From CAVQBP01 sp963740945 (GTDB lineage Bacteria; Bacteroidota; Ignavibacteria; Ignavibacteriales; Ignavibacteriaceae), in NCBI GenBank assembly GCA_963740945.1, contig CAVUGE010000017.1:248001-312000 (forward strand): a stretch of 64,000 nt of DNA, in the 5' to 3' direction. The position numbers were made by a program, and so were the translations under genes. The notes below the pieces were generated by a model, which was not told where the DNA came from, did no database searches, and saw nothing but the letters and a program-made list of their open reading frames with translations. Positions 28,566 to 37,527 of the stretch are shown piece by piece. Positions within the stretch are counted from its first letter, which is position 1. Each line of letters starts with the position of its first letter.

Positions 28566-29930
28566 TCACATATGTTTAATTTCTATCAAAACAGGGACTA
28601 TTGATTTTCCTTCACTTTTTGCCTTAAAAATAATTTTGTTATCATAACTATAATTAATATTATTTTCATCCACTGTGTTGTCCTTTAGTACATGCGTAAT
28701 TCTTTCCCAAAAAGTACCACTGGCTGCTTCAATTTTTTTCATAATACTATCGATATTCAATGAATTTTTAGAATATAAAAAACAGTAGTATGCAGGTCCT
28801 GAAGCTGTATCAAGCATATTATAACTTTCTTCATCAGGTATAGCTACATTATTATTTCTGTAAGGAAGATAGGCGACCATTCTTTCATTAAAAGGGAATA
28901 TCTTGTAGGTAACATATGTCAAATCGGAACTAAAGGCATAAACATATGCAGGTTCATTATTAGAGATATGCAGTTCAAACAATGTTCCCGATGGGTAAGA
29001 TTTATCGGTGATAAAATATTTTCCGTTGAAAGCAGAGATCATGGGGGTTCCGTTTCTTTCATCGAACGTTAAAGAACCTGATAGATCAGGTGCATTTGGG
29101 GAAGGGCTGGACTTATCAATAAGTTCAAAAGCATATTTACAAAAAAAATCAAAATCGGAATATTTTATCCACCCTAAACCATGATTTCCCCAATGAGTAC
29201 CCCAGCTGTTGAGCAATTGAAATGATCCCCCGTATTTATTATCGTCATAAGCAATAACTGTCATTGCATGTCCTCTGTTCCAGACTTTATAATCGGAACT
29301 ATCCGGAAGCCATAATTCTCTTACCCTGTCAAATGAATAAGGGCAATCGAATGCTATAACTACAGGCCTATTTTCTGAAAGGCTTTTTTTAACAAATCTT
29401 TCTTTATGAGATACTTGTGAAGTAGCTATTTCGCGATATTCAATTATCTTATAATTAGCGGCTTTAACTTTATCTATGGGAAGGATTGTTTTTGAACAAT
29501 CATAAGCAAAATCATCTAATTTTTCACCCCCCTCATTTTTTAATACATCTAATGCGTCTACTAATGAAGTTCCCTCGTTGCATCCAGTTGAGTGTCTAAT
29601 TTGATTATAAATAAAAGAGGGGGAAAATGCATTGCTGTCGATAGTCGATTGAGACCAGTTTTTCCCAATAGCTTCAAGAATTGTCCTTCCCCCGTAAGCA
29701 GTAGACCAGCCTGCACAAGTGGAATATAATCCCTGGTTCCCTGGTGTGGGAGCATATTGTTTTAAGCTTGCCGAAGATGGTAAGTCTGAATAATCTCCGC
29801 GCATTAAAGGAGCAGCTGTAGGGCTATTGGCATATAGGCTGTCAGCTAATAATGTGCCTAATCCATATTGCTGCCCATGACAAGCAAATGTAAATAAAAG
29901 AAAAATAAAAATAGTAGAAATACTTTTCAT
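28566..29930 (-). CDS. Secreted papain-like (C1) cysteine protease with DUF4384-like C-terminal domain
   Basis: A signal peptide (ending FACHGQ) leads to a papain-fold domain. The catalytic triad is visible: Cys72 in YSTCAGWSTA, His221 in RGHAMTVIAY and Asn241 in LLNSWGTHWG. The C-terminal part (about 295-450, with LHISNNEPAYVYAFSSD and YCFLYSKNSLNID) resembles DUF4384, the domain that also makes up most of the protein encoded divergently at 30211. It heads the operon that also encodes the anchor protein and the caspase-like protease. A shared domain on both sides of the divergent promoter argues that the two transcripts work together. Confidence 0.85.
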   Translation of the reverse strand: MKSISTIFIFLLFTFACHGQQYGLGTLLADSLYANSPTAAPLMRGDYSDLPSSASLKQYAPTPGNQGLYSTCAGWSTAYGGRTILEAIGKNWSQSTIDSNAFSPSFIYNQIRHSTGCNEGTSLVDALDVLKNEGGEKLDDFAYDCSKTILPIDKVKAANYKIIEYREIATSQVSHKERFVKKSLSENRPVVIAFDCPYSFDRVRELWLPDSSDYKVWNRGHAMTVIAYDDNKYGGSFQLLNSWGTHWGNHGLGWIKYSDFDFFCKYAFELIDKSSPSPNAPDLSGSLTFDERNGTPMISAFNGKYFITDKSYPSGTLFELHISNNEPAYVYAFSSDLTYVTYKIFPFNERMVAYLPYRNNNVAIPDEESYNMLDTASGPAYYCFLYSKNSLNIDSIMKKIEAASGTFWERITHVLKDNTVDENNINYSYDNKIIFKAKSEGKSIVPVLIEIKHM

Positions 29931-30210
29931 ATCTTAATAATTTAATAATATTTTTTTACACTGCCGAATTAAAATAGAGAACCGTATTACTGAGTAACTA
30001 TAAGGATTTTTTTAATCAAAGAAATGAATAATTTTCCGACATTTTCAAAACACAGCAGTAAGAATCTATACAAGTTTTTTGTATAAATCAATAACCTTTT
30101 TAAATTTATTAAAAATTTAATATCATTACTGGAAAATTTAGAATTATTTATTTATTATATTTTCAACACTATTTTGGCACCATTTATAAAATGTAATTAA
30201 AAGGTGAAAA
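29931..30210. promoter_or_regulatory. Divergent promoter region between the protease operon and the cyclase operon
   Basis: The 280-bp AT-rich gap separates genes transcribed in opposite directions and must hold both promoters. A good ribosome site (AAAAGGTG) precedes the + strand start at 30211. A TGGCAC word at about 30175 recalls sigma-54 sites but the spacing does not fit. Confidence 0.55.
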
Positions 30211-30807
30211 ATGGCACGTTTAATAACATCTTTAGTTTTTATCACCGCTGTTTTTTTTCAAACCACGGTTTTTTCTCAAAATATAATTAAAGCCAAGGTT
30301 GCTATACTCCATAAATCAGGGGATGACTTTACAGTTCTAAGGAGTAATGACAGGTTAAGGGTTGGAGAGATGATAAGGATTTTTGTCCAGTCTGAAAATG
30401 ATTGCTATGTTTATATCATTAATTCGGATAATAAAGAATCCACTTTATTGTGTAATAAAAGAGTTACATCAAAAAACGATACCTTAATATTGCCTTCGAC
30501 TTCCGAATATTATGTGTTTGATGATAAAAGCCCTACTGCAAATATTACTATTTTCTGTTCCTTAAAAAAAATTGATGATATAAATAAATTATTCAAAGAT
30601 GAAGAAATTTCTGAACCATCCAGGTGGAGTTCACTTGAAGAAGAACTGGTAAAGAAGTATAAAAAGAATTTTTCAGACCAATCTGAAAAACCATTTCCAA
30701 TGGCAGGCAATGTGAGCGCAGTAAATGATGAATTTCTTAATCATCAATTAGTCCTTTCAGGGAAGGGAGCAATCATCAGAAAATATGAAATTGAAATTAA
30801 AAAGTAA
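30211..30807 (+). CDS. Exported DUF4384 protein
   Basis: The 198-residue protein has a signal peptide (ending TTVFSQ) and one DUF4384-like domain (about 30-130): VLRSNDRLRVGEMIRIFVQS followed by CYVYIINSDNKESTLL, and LPSTSEYYVFD. The domain is known from extracellular parts of proteins linked to kinases and caspases, but its ligand is unknown. The C-terminal 60 residues are charged. The downstream cyclase gene begins inside its last codons (23-bp overlap), so the two are translationally coupled and should act in one complex or pathway. Confidence 0.75.
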   Translation: MARLITSLVFITAVFFQTTVFSQNIIKAKVAILHKSGDDFTVLRSNDRLRVGEMIRIFVQSENDCYVYIINSDNKESTLLCNKRVTSKNDTLILPSTSEYYVFDDKSPTANITIFCSLKKIDDINKLFKDEEISEPSRWSSLEEELVKKYKKNFSDQSEKPFPMAGNVSAVNDEFLNHQLVLSGKGAIIRKYEIEIKK

Positions 30808-32971
30808 AAAAGTTATAGGTAAAATATTTCTCATTAATTTTTTACTTACTCTCATTGTATGCTTAATAATTTATCTCTTTAATATCCCCTGGAATACTCT
30901 CGATTATAAAGCTGTAGATGCATTGTATAAGAAAAATTTAAAAGAGGGGGATGGTCCTAAAAAAAGCGGCAAAATAATCTTATTGAATATTACAGATTCC
31001 ACTTATGATTATTTCGGGACAAATTATTTAAAAAGAAGCGATCTTGCCAGGCTCAATAATGTTTTATACTATTTTAATCCAAATACAATATTTTACGATA
31101 TAGTTTTCCCGCGTTCCAGTGTTGATTCGAGTGATAAATCTTTTGCCAGCTCAATAAAGCAAAACGGCAATATCGACCTGCCGGTGGGATTTAATATATC
31201 CGAAAGTAAAAAAGAATTTCAATGGGGTAAAGGTTACTTTTATAGTCTATTGAAAAATGGAAATTTCAGACCGGAAGTTCATGGCAAAGGGAAACCATTC
31301 TACGCTGCCAATGCACTTCCGCAAAATGAAATTTTTGCTCAAGCTGCATATAATACCGGGCATATTTCTATTGTAAGAGATCATGATGGAATTATCAGGC
31401 ATTATCCGATGATTATTAAAATTGATTCACTTTTTTTCCCTGCAATTAGTCTTCAGATCTTTTTGGATTATAATAAAATTCCTTTCAATAAACTTAAAAT
31501 AGATTGGGGACATTCAATTACTATCCCTGCATTAAAGAATAGTTTTTTAAATAAGGATGTTGTTATTCCCATAGATCAGCATGGCTTAACATTTATTCCT
31601 TTCTATGGATTCTGGAAAAATGAGAAAAACATGCAGGCACAGAATCTTTTAAAATATGCTTCAAACGAAGAAGACCTGGATGATCTGTTGGATTACTTTG
31701 GTGGAAAGTTTGTATTCATAGGAGATATTTCGGTAGGGACATCTGATCTGGGACAGGTATCTATTGAAGATAACGTACCATTGGTTTCTATTCACTCTGC
31801 TCTCTTAAATGCATTATTAATGAATGATTTTTATTCCGAATGGAAACCTTCTATGACAGCGTTATTGATTTTTCCGCTGGGATTGATGTTAGGTTTGTTT
31901 TCAATCTTCAAAAGAAATGCTCCTTTATATATAGCCTCTATAGTAATTATTGCCGGTTTAATATTATTTTCATTTTATGCAATAAAAAGTTTTCAATTAT
32001 TCCCCCTGGTGACCTCCGGCGGAGCGGTCATTGTTTTAACCATAGGAATGGTTTTAAGTCTGAATGTGGTTATATCAAAAGACCAGGCTTTTATAAAAAG
32101 TGCTTTTTCTAAATATGTACCTATCAATGTTGTAGATCAATTATTGGAAAATCCGGGTATGCTGAAGCTGGGAGGGGAAGAGAGAATATTAACCATTCTT
32201 TTTTCGGATATTGCCGACTTTACAACAATTTCGGAAAGTATGAAATCTACTGAACTGGTCCCATTTTTAAATGATTATCTTTCAGAAATGACTGATATAA
32301 TAATTAAAGAGAATGGTACCGTTGATAAATACATAGGTGATGCTATTCTTGCCGAATATGGGGCCCCTGTACCTATGGAAAACCATGCCGATGCTGCAGT
32401 TAAGACTGCGATAAACATGCAGAGAATGATTGAAGAGCTAAATGAAAAGTGGAGCGCAGAAGGACTGCCAAAATTGAGAAGCCGTATTGGTATAAATACA
32501 GGCCAGGTGATCATAGGAAATATGGGATCAGACAGAGTCTTTGATTATACCGTTATTGGTGATCCGGTTAATCTGGCTGCCAGACTGGAATCGGCAAACA
32601 AGAGGTATAATACTCTTATCATGATTTCAGAATTCACATATAATGAACTTGATAAAGAAAAATTTAAAATACGTCTGCTCGATATTATTAAGGTAAAGGG
32701 AAAAACAAAAGCTGTTAAGGTCTATGAAGTTTACGGTTTTGCTTCAGATTCGTTTCCGGATGAAGAGATTGAATACTACAGAAATTATGAGGAAGCTTTC
32801 AATAAATATTTAATAAAGAATTTTGTTAAATCCAAAGAACTTTTTGAACAGTCGTTAAACTTTCGTCCTAATGATCCGGCTTCCATGCAGATGCTCTCAA
32901 GGATTCAAAGTCTTGAGGAGCAGGAATTAGATAAAAACTGGGATGGTTCAATCTCACTTTTAGAAAAATAA
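30785..32971 (+). CDS. CHASE2-domain adenylyl/guanylyl cyclase
   Basis: The 728-residue protein has an N-terminal membrane helix (GKIFLINFLLTLIVCLIIYLF cut short here), a CHASE2 extracytoplasmic sensor (about 35-335), three further membrane helices (about 350-425), and a class III cyclase domain (about 455-650). The metal aspartates are Asp475 (FSDIADF) and Asp519 (YIGDAI). Lys515 and Asp587 (DYTVIGD) are the residues that read adenine, so cAMP is the likely product, not the pyrimidine cyclic nucleotides of PycC. A TPR-like tail ends the protein. It overlaps the DUF4384 gene and is followed by a DUF5706-like membrane protein, a plausible responder to its product. Confidence 0.9.
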   Translation: MKLKLKSKKVIGKIFLINFLLTLIVCLIIYLFNIPWNTLDYKAVDALYKKNLKEGDGPKKSGKIILLNITDSTYDYFGTNYLKRSDLARLNNVLYYFNPNTIFYDIVFPRSSVDSSDKSFASSIKQNGNIDLPVGFNISESKKEFQWGKGYFYSLLKNGNFRPEVHGKGKPFYAANALPQNEIFAQAAYNTGHISIVRDHDGIIRHYPMIIKIDSLFFPAISLQIFLDYNKIPFNKLKIDWGHSITIPALKNSFLNKDVVIPIDQHGLTFIPFYGFWKNEKNMQAQNLLKYASNEEDLDDLLDYFGGKFVFIGDISVGTSDLGQVSIEDNVPLVSIHSALLNALLMNDFYSEWKPSMTALLIFPLGLMLGLFSIFKRNAPLYIASIVIIAGLILFSFYAIKSFQLFPLVTSGGAVIVLTIGMVLSLNVVISKDQAFIKSAFSKYVPINVVDQLLENPGMLKLGGEERILTILFSDIADFTTISESMKSTELVPFLNDYLSEMTDIIIKENGTVDKYIGDAILAEYGAPVPMENHADAAVKTAINMQRMIEELNEKWSAEGLPKLRSRIGINTGQVIIGNMGSDRVFDYTVIGDPVNLAARLESANKRYNTLIMISEFTYNELDKEKFKIRLLDIIKVKGKTKAVKVYEVYGFASDSFPDEEIEYYRNYEEAFNKYLIKNFVKSKELFEQSLNFRPNDPASMQMLSRIQSLEEQELDKNWDGSISLLEK

Positions 32972-32981
32972 CTTGTTTACC

Positions 32982-33062
32982 TGCCGAACTGTCCGCCGAA
33001 AATTTAGTGAAGGCGGAAGCTTTAGCGAAGGCAGGAACTTACACTTGAACTTGATCTTATCC
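32982..33062. repeat. Hairpin-prone intergenic repeat between cyclase and membrane effector candidate
   Basis: The gap holds CTGCC and GGCAG words with internal GGCGG/CCGCC that can pair into a branched hairpin, of a kind (tgccgaa ... gaaggcagg) widely scattered in related genomes. It could attenuate read-through from the cyclase gene into the next gene. A ribosome site of the next gene (CCAGGAG) follows directly. Confidence 0.4.
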
Positions 33063-33075
33063 AGGAGTCCAATTT

Positions 33076-33603
33076 ATGGCAGCAGAAAACAAAATTAATA
33101 TTCTTTTTGAAATACTATCAAGCGAACAGCAAATCCTTCAAAGGACAGATCAAAAAGCTTTCACATTGCTTTCCATACTTGGAGTATTCAGTACTTTTTT
33201 TATTGTTCATTATACGAAAATCCCGCCCGATTTTTATAATTTATCTCTAATATTTTTTTATTTTGTGGCTGTTTTATTTTCCATATATTTTTTACTTATG
33301 GTAATTTCGCCAAGGATAAGTGATACTGAGGAAACATTAAAAGAAGATAAAAAAGCCATTGCCCCTACATTTTTTGGTGGCATAATTAAATATAAATCTT
33401 CAAAAGAATATGCGGATACTCTTGAAAATTTATTAGAGAATCCGGAAATTACTTATGAAATATTTGCTAAAAGCGTCTACTCAATTGGACGAATAAATGC
33501 GCATAAAAATAAATATTTCAGGAGGGGGATAATTTCATTTGTGGTTGCTATTACTTTAGAACTAATAATAATAGTTTCGCTTTATTTTCGACTTGTGGTG
33601 TAG
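33076..33603 (+). CDS. Membrane protein resembling DUF5706/PycTM effectors
   Basis: The 175-residue protein starts with a helical segment ending in a DxKA motif (QRTDQKAFTLLSILGVF), followed by two membrane helices (about 25-45 and 55-80), a cytoplasmic stretch with EYADTLENLLENPEITYEI, and a third membrane helix after KNKYFRRGIISF (about 150-173). This layout and the DxKA and KYxRRG features fit the DUF5706 family, whose PycTM members damage the membrane when they sense a cyclic nucleotide in Pycsar phage defence. It follows the cyclase gene by 104 bp on the same strand. The family call is from pattern memory and should be tested by profile search; the link to the cyclase is inference. Confidence 0.6.
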   Translation: MAAENKINILFEILSSEQQILQRTDQKAFTLLSILGVFSTFFIVHYTKIPPDFYNLSLIFFYFVAVLFSIYFLLMVISPRISDTEETLKEDKKAIAPTFFGGIIKYKSSKEYADTLENLLENPEITYEIFAKSVYSIGRINAHKNKYFRRGIISFVVAITLELIIIVSLYFRLVV

Positions 33604-33644
33604 GGAAAGCTGCGGAATGGAATATTAAAAAGGGGGTTTATTTC

Positions 33645-33780
33645 GGGGCCGACTAAAAAGTGTCATTCCGGACCTGTGCTGATGTAAATCAGTATTGACC
33701 CGGAATCTAACCTTGTAATTTTGCTCTGAAAACAGATGCTGAATCAAGTTCAGCATGACAATCTCTACTTTTTAGTCACC
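33645..33780. mobile_element. MITE-like element, copy A
   Basis: The segment has terminal inverted repeats (GACTAAAAAGT ... ACTTTTTAGTC) and contains GTCATTCCGG and GTTCAGCATGACA words. A second copy lies at 48586-48715 with the core reversed, while the flanking bases of both copies keep the same orientation. It has no coding capacity, so a transposase supplied elsewhere would have moved it. Confidence 0.75.
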
Positions 33781-34059
33781 CTCTGGAACATCAGTGCTAT
33801 TTTATATCTATAATAATATCACACCTTCGGTGTTAAGCAATAGGGCTTTCATTGAAAACGTATCTAACTAAAAGATAATTGATAGCCCTTGAAATTGGAG
33901 AACGTTCGAAGCGGAAGTAGCTGAGTTACCGGACTGGAAAGTTAGGTGTTAACCTTTGTTTCAGACAATATCCGTTGGATAATCCAACGGCAAGTGAAAT
34001 AATAGTCAGGCTGCAGCCTAGCCATCATCACTATGTGAAAAACCAGGGCGGTTTTAAGA
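33781..34059. repeat. Cluster of hairpin-forming intergenic repeats
   Basis: Three palindromes occur in a row: ACACC-TTCG-GTGT at about 33820 (a UUCG tetraloop hairpin, shared with 48760), CCGTTGGAT/ATCCAACGG at about 33970, and GGCTGCAGCC at about 34010. They look like short REP-type repeats rather than a gene. No reading frame or known RNA was recognised. The gap lies between the DUF5706-like gene and the end of glgC. Confidence 0.5.
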
Positions 34060-35304
34060 TTAGACCGGGAGTACCTGGTTTTTTGCTATCACGACTATCC
34101 CGCTTTCGGTAACTGTAAACTTTTTCTTATCTGCATCCAGATCGAAACCAATTTCATATCCTTCGGGTACAATTACATTTTTATCGATAATTGCTCTTCT
34201 AATTCTTGCGTGCCTGCCGATATTGCAGTTATTCATGATTATAGAATCTGTTACATATGAAAAGCTGTTAACTCTTACATTCGGCCCTAATAATGATCGC
34301 TCAACTAAACCTCCGGAAACAATTGAACCGTCACAGATTAATGAATTTAATGTTCTCCCAACCCGCTCTCCTTCATGAGATACAGTTTTTGCAGGAGGGA
34401 ATTGAAATTGATAGGTTCTCATCGGCCAGTCTAAATCATAAAAATTAAATTCAGGAGTAACACTTATTAAATCCATACTCGATTCAAAATAACTGTCAAT
34501 AGTACCAATATCTTTCCAGTATGTTTTAGTTTTTCTATTTTCATCATGAAAGCCATAAGCAAGTACATTCATCTTAGATTTTACCATATAAGGTATAACA
34601 TCTTTTCCAAAATCATGTGATCTAAGTTTCTTTGTTTCCATATCGTGGAGAACATCTCTTAATATTTCTGCATTAAAAACGTAGATTCCCATATTAATAA
34701 ATGAATGTCCTGGTTTATCAGGTATTTCCGGCGGATTAGCAGGCTTTTCTATAAAAGATTTAACGTTATATTTATCGTCAACACCAACAATTCCAAACCT
34801 GCTCGCTTCATCTTTGGGAACATCGATGCAAGCCATCGAAAGATCAGAATTAAAATCCACATGGTATTGCAGCATCTTAAGGTAATCCATTTTATAAATA
34901 TGATCACCGCTTAGGATTAAAACCCATTTGGCTTTTTTGTCTGTAGAAAATAGATTGATGTTCTGATAAATTGCATTTGAAGTCCCAAGGTACCAGTCAT
35001 TATTTAGTTTTCTTTGGGGCGGAATCGTGTAAATAAATTCACCTAATTCAGGATTAAAAATACTCCAGGCTTCCAGCAGATGCTGGTTAAGTGAATCTGA
35101 TTTGTATTGTGTAAGTACATAAATCCTTCTTAAACCTGAATTTAAGCAATTAGATAATGCAAAATCAATAATTCTGTATTTCCCCCCAAAGGGAACTGCT
35201 GGTTTGCTCCTATATGCAGTTAAAGGGTTAAGTCTTTCTCCTTGACCGCCTGCAAGGAGCATTGTTACAGTATCGCGTAGAATTGAAGAACCGGGAAAGG
35301 TCAT
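34060..35304 (-). CDS. glgC: Glucose-1-phosphate adenylyltransferase
   Basis: GlgC makes ADP-glucose from ATP and glucose-1-phosphate, the first committed step of glycogen synthesis in the cytoplasm. The 414-residue length and the N-terminal LLAGGQGERLNPLTAYRSKPAVPFGGKYR (cut into known parts: GGQGERL, and SKPAVPFGGKYRIIDF) match, as do VLILSGDHIYKMDY and FIEKPANPPEIPD in the nucleotide-transferase domain. A left-handed beta-helix with hexapeptide repeats ends the protein (VTDSIIMNNCNIGRHARIRR). A ribosome site (AGAGGA) precedes the ATG. No other glycogen gene is adjacent, so it is a lone locus here. Confidence 0.95.
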   Translation of the reverse strand: MTFPGSSILRDTVTMLLAGGQGERLNPLTAYRSKPAVPFGGKYRIIDFALSNCLNSGLRRIYVLTQYKSDSLNQHLLEAWSIFNPELGEFIYTIPPQRKLNNDWYLGTSNAIYQNINLFSTDKKAKWVLILSGDHIYKMDYLKMLQYHVDFNSDLSMACIDVPKDEASRFGIVGVDDKYNVKSFIEKPANPPEIPDKPGHSFINMGIYVFNAEILRDVLHDMETKKLRSHDFGKDVIPYMVKSKMNVLAYGFHDENRKTKTYWKDIGTIDSYFESSMDLISVTPEFNFYDLDWPMRTYQFQFPPAKTVSHEGERVGRTLNSLICDGSIVSGGLVERSLLGPNVRVNSFSYVTDSIIMNNCNIGRHARIRRAIIDKNVIVPEGYEIGFDLDADKKKFTVTESGIVVIAKNQVLPV

Positions 35305-35365
35305 TTTTTCCTCTGTTTATGTGTTTAAAAGAACAGAATAATAAAAACATTAAATTATGTAACTT

Positions 35366-35510
35366 CTATTTTTGTTAAGCAAGAATCGGTATTTTGAAAG
35401 ATGACATCTTTATTTATATTTATTAAAAATACGGTCTTTTTTGAAATTACATTTTAATAAAAAATCAAAAATAATTTTTCTTTTTAAAGATATCATCTTT
35501 TACATTTTAA
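35366..35510. repeat. Interspersed AAAGATG element, copy 2
   Basis: AAAGATGACATCTTT (35397-35411) and AAAGATATCATCTTT (35486-35500) bound a 74-bp AT-rich core. The left outer arm (GTTAAGCAAGAATCGGTATTTTG) closely matches the arm of copy 3. A related fragment with CTAACTTCGGTTAATTGCC lies at about 35640. The rest of the 424-bp gap between divergent glgC and the peptidase gene is AT-rich and should contain both promoters. Confidence 0.85.
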
Positions 35511-35737
35511 TAATTTCAATTAATAATATATTAATATTTGATTTGATTGGCAAATAAAGAAATTATTAACTTAGTAATTGAAGTTATGGTGTATTTTGAA
35601 TTTTTATACTTAGCTAAATATGGTTAAGTACATTCTTTGCCTAACTTCGGTTAATTGCCGGTATAAAATATATAGTCTTTTCACAATAACAAACCTAAAA
35701 TTAAAATTGTTATAAAAAATTTTAGATTTTGTTAGAA

Positions 35738-37492
35738 ATGTCACTTAAATTAATGTCATTTAAAAGTTTTTGGATGAAAAATAAAACAAAAATCTTTTTC
35801 GTTATATTAGGAGCTGCTTTTCTATTTGCCGGGTGGCAGTTCGGTTATTCTCCTATCAAGGAGAAGATTATAAAATTAAAAGAATCCCGTGATAAAATTC
35901 GAAATAAAATAAATAGTGTTATACCGGTTAATATCCCTGCTAATTACATAACAGACAATCAGTACAAAATTGATGTTTTACATTATGATCTTAACCTGGA
36001 TATTTTCCCTGCAAAAAGAATTCTTAAAGGAGATGTAACAATAATCGGGATTTTGAAAAATAAAGATTTGAAGGAGATAGATCTTAATTTTTATGATAAT
36101 ATGGATATTTCAAAGGTTTATTTAAATAATATGCCTTCTTCTTACAATTTATCGGATACTAAACTTTCTGTACCTTTTAATAGAACAGATACAGATACAT
36201 TCAATATTCGTGTAGTTTATGACGGCACACCAAAACATGAAGGTTTGGGCTCATTCACATTTGGTGAAATAGACAGTCAATCAGTTGTTTATAATTTAAG
36301 CGAACCGGTATACGCATCAACCTGGTTTCCATGCAATGATCTTCCCGATGATAAAGCATTACTTGATATTAAAATAACAAATGATACTTCGGAAACTTCT
36401 ATCTCAAATGGTATCTTAGTTGACACATCAGTCAGCGGGGACAGAAAAACTTATCATTGGAAGACTTATTATCCCATTTCAACTTATTTAATTAGCATTT
36501 ATTCTTCGAAATATGATAACTTCAGTGATCTATATGTTTCTCAGGACAAAAAGGATTCAATGAAAATTGAATACTATGCTTTCCCTGAACATCTTGAATA
36601 TGCCAAAGTAGATTTCAAGGACCATCCTAAAATGATCGAATTCTTTTCAAAAACCTTTGGTGAATACCCTTTTATAAAAGAAAAATATGGGGTAGCCGAG
36701 TTTCTATGGCAGATGGGTGCAATGGAACATCAGACAATAACCGGGATCGGTTCAAATTTTGTCAGAGGCAGAAGGTTTTTTAATGATATATACGTTCACG
36801 AGCTAGCTCATTCATGGTTTGGTGATGCTGTCGGGCCTAAGACATGGAAAGATATCTGGCTGAATGAAGGATTTGCTACATATTCTGAAGCCCTTTATGA
36901 CGAACATAATTTTGGAGCAAAAGCATTGCGTTCATCTATGCTAAGCAAATACGAGGGTGATTTTGCAGGTACCCTTTATAATCCCGGTAGTAATCTTTTT
37001 AATTCTACTGTTTATGATAAAGGCGCATGGGTCCTTCATATGCTTCGCCATGAAGTAGGCGATTCCGTATTTTTCAATATATTGAGAAACTATTATAATG
37101 AATTTAAGTATAAGAATGCTTCTACCGAAGATTTTAAAAATGTTTGTGAGCAAATATCGGGTAAAAACCTCGATATTTTCTTTAAGCAATGGGTTTACGA
37201 AGGTGAAGGAAATATCAATATAGATTATAAATGGTCTGCTGAAAAAATGGAAAATAATTCTTATAAAATATCAATTATACTGAATCAAACTCAGGAAAAG
37301 TATAAGGATTATCATTTCCCTGTTGATATTATGTTTGACAATGATTCTGGCACCGGATTATCAAAAAAATTTTATATCGTTTCGCGGGATACAACTTTAG
37401 AAACCGAATTAAATTATAAACCCTCTAAAATAATTCCAGACCCTGGTAATTGGCTTCTCGCAAATTTCAATAATACAGTTGATGGTAAATAA
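35738..37492 (+). CDS. M1-family metallopeptidase (aminopeptidase) with N-terminal membrane anchor
   Basis: The protein has one N-terminal membrane helix (IFFVILGAAFLFAGW) that probably anchors it facing the periplasm. The M1 zinc site is complete: HELAHSWFGD with His354, Glu355 and His358, then the third ligand in NEGFATYSEAL. The substrate-binding GAMEN motif appears as GAMEHQT. At about 585 residues it is shorter than full aminopeptidase N, fitting the bacterial M1 subgroup without the long C-terminal domain. The start is ambiguous: TTG at 35729, ATG at 35738 or ATG at 35753; 35738 is chosen as the first ATG. It trims peptides from their amino ends. Confidence 0.9.
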   Translation: MSLKLMSFKSFWMKNKTKIFFVILGAAFLFAGWQFGYSPIKEKIIKLKESRDKIRNKINSVIPVNIPANYITDNQYKIDVLHYDLNLDIFPAKRILKGDVTIIGILKNKDLKEIDLNFYDNMDISKVYLNNMPSSYNLSDTKLSVPFNRTDTDTFNIRVVYDGTPKHEGLGSFTFGEIDSQSVVYNLSEPVYASTWFPCNDLPDDKALLDIKITNDTSETSISNGILVDTSVSGDRKTYHWKTYYPISTYLISIYSSKYDNFSDLYVSQDKKDSMKIEYYAFPEHLEYAKVDFKDHPKMIEFFSKTFGEYPFIKEKYGVAEFLWQMGAMEHQTITGIGSNFVRGRRFFNDIYVHELAHSWFGDAVGPKTWKDIWLNEGFATYSEALYDEHNFGAKALRSSMLSKYEGDFAGTLYNPGSNLFNSTVYDKGAWVLHMLRHEVGDSVFFNILRNYYNEFKYKNASTEDFKNVCEQISGKNLDIFFKQWVYEGEGNINIDYKWSAEKMENNSYKISIILNQTQEKYKDYHFPVDIMFDNDSGTGLSKKFYIVSRDTTLETELNYKPSKIIPDPGNWLLANFNNTVDGK

Positions 37493-37527
37493 TTACTTTT
37501 AATTCTTATTAATCTCTTAATATAAAA

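Noticed and set aside
30170..30195. Sigma-54 promoter before the DUF4384 gene
   Set aside because: TGGCAC is present but no TTGC follows at the required spacing.
33076..33603. Calling the cyclase and membrane protein a true Pycsar system
   Set aside because: The cyclase has the adenine-type Lys/Asp pair and a CHASE2 sensor, not the PycC layout, and DUF5706 membership was judged by eye. It is reported as a candidate only.
33885..34059. A structured non-coding RNA (RNase P, SRP, tmRNA, group II intron) in the glgC-side gap
   Set aside because: None of the conserved cores of these RNAs was found. The palindromes look like separate short repeats.
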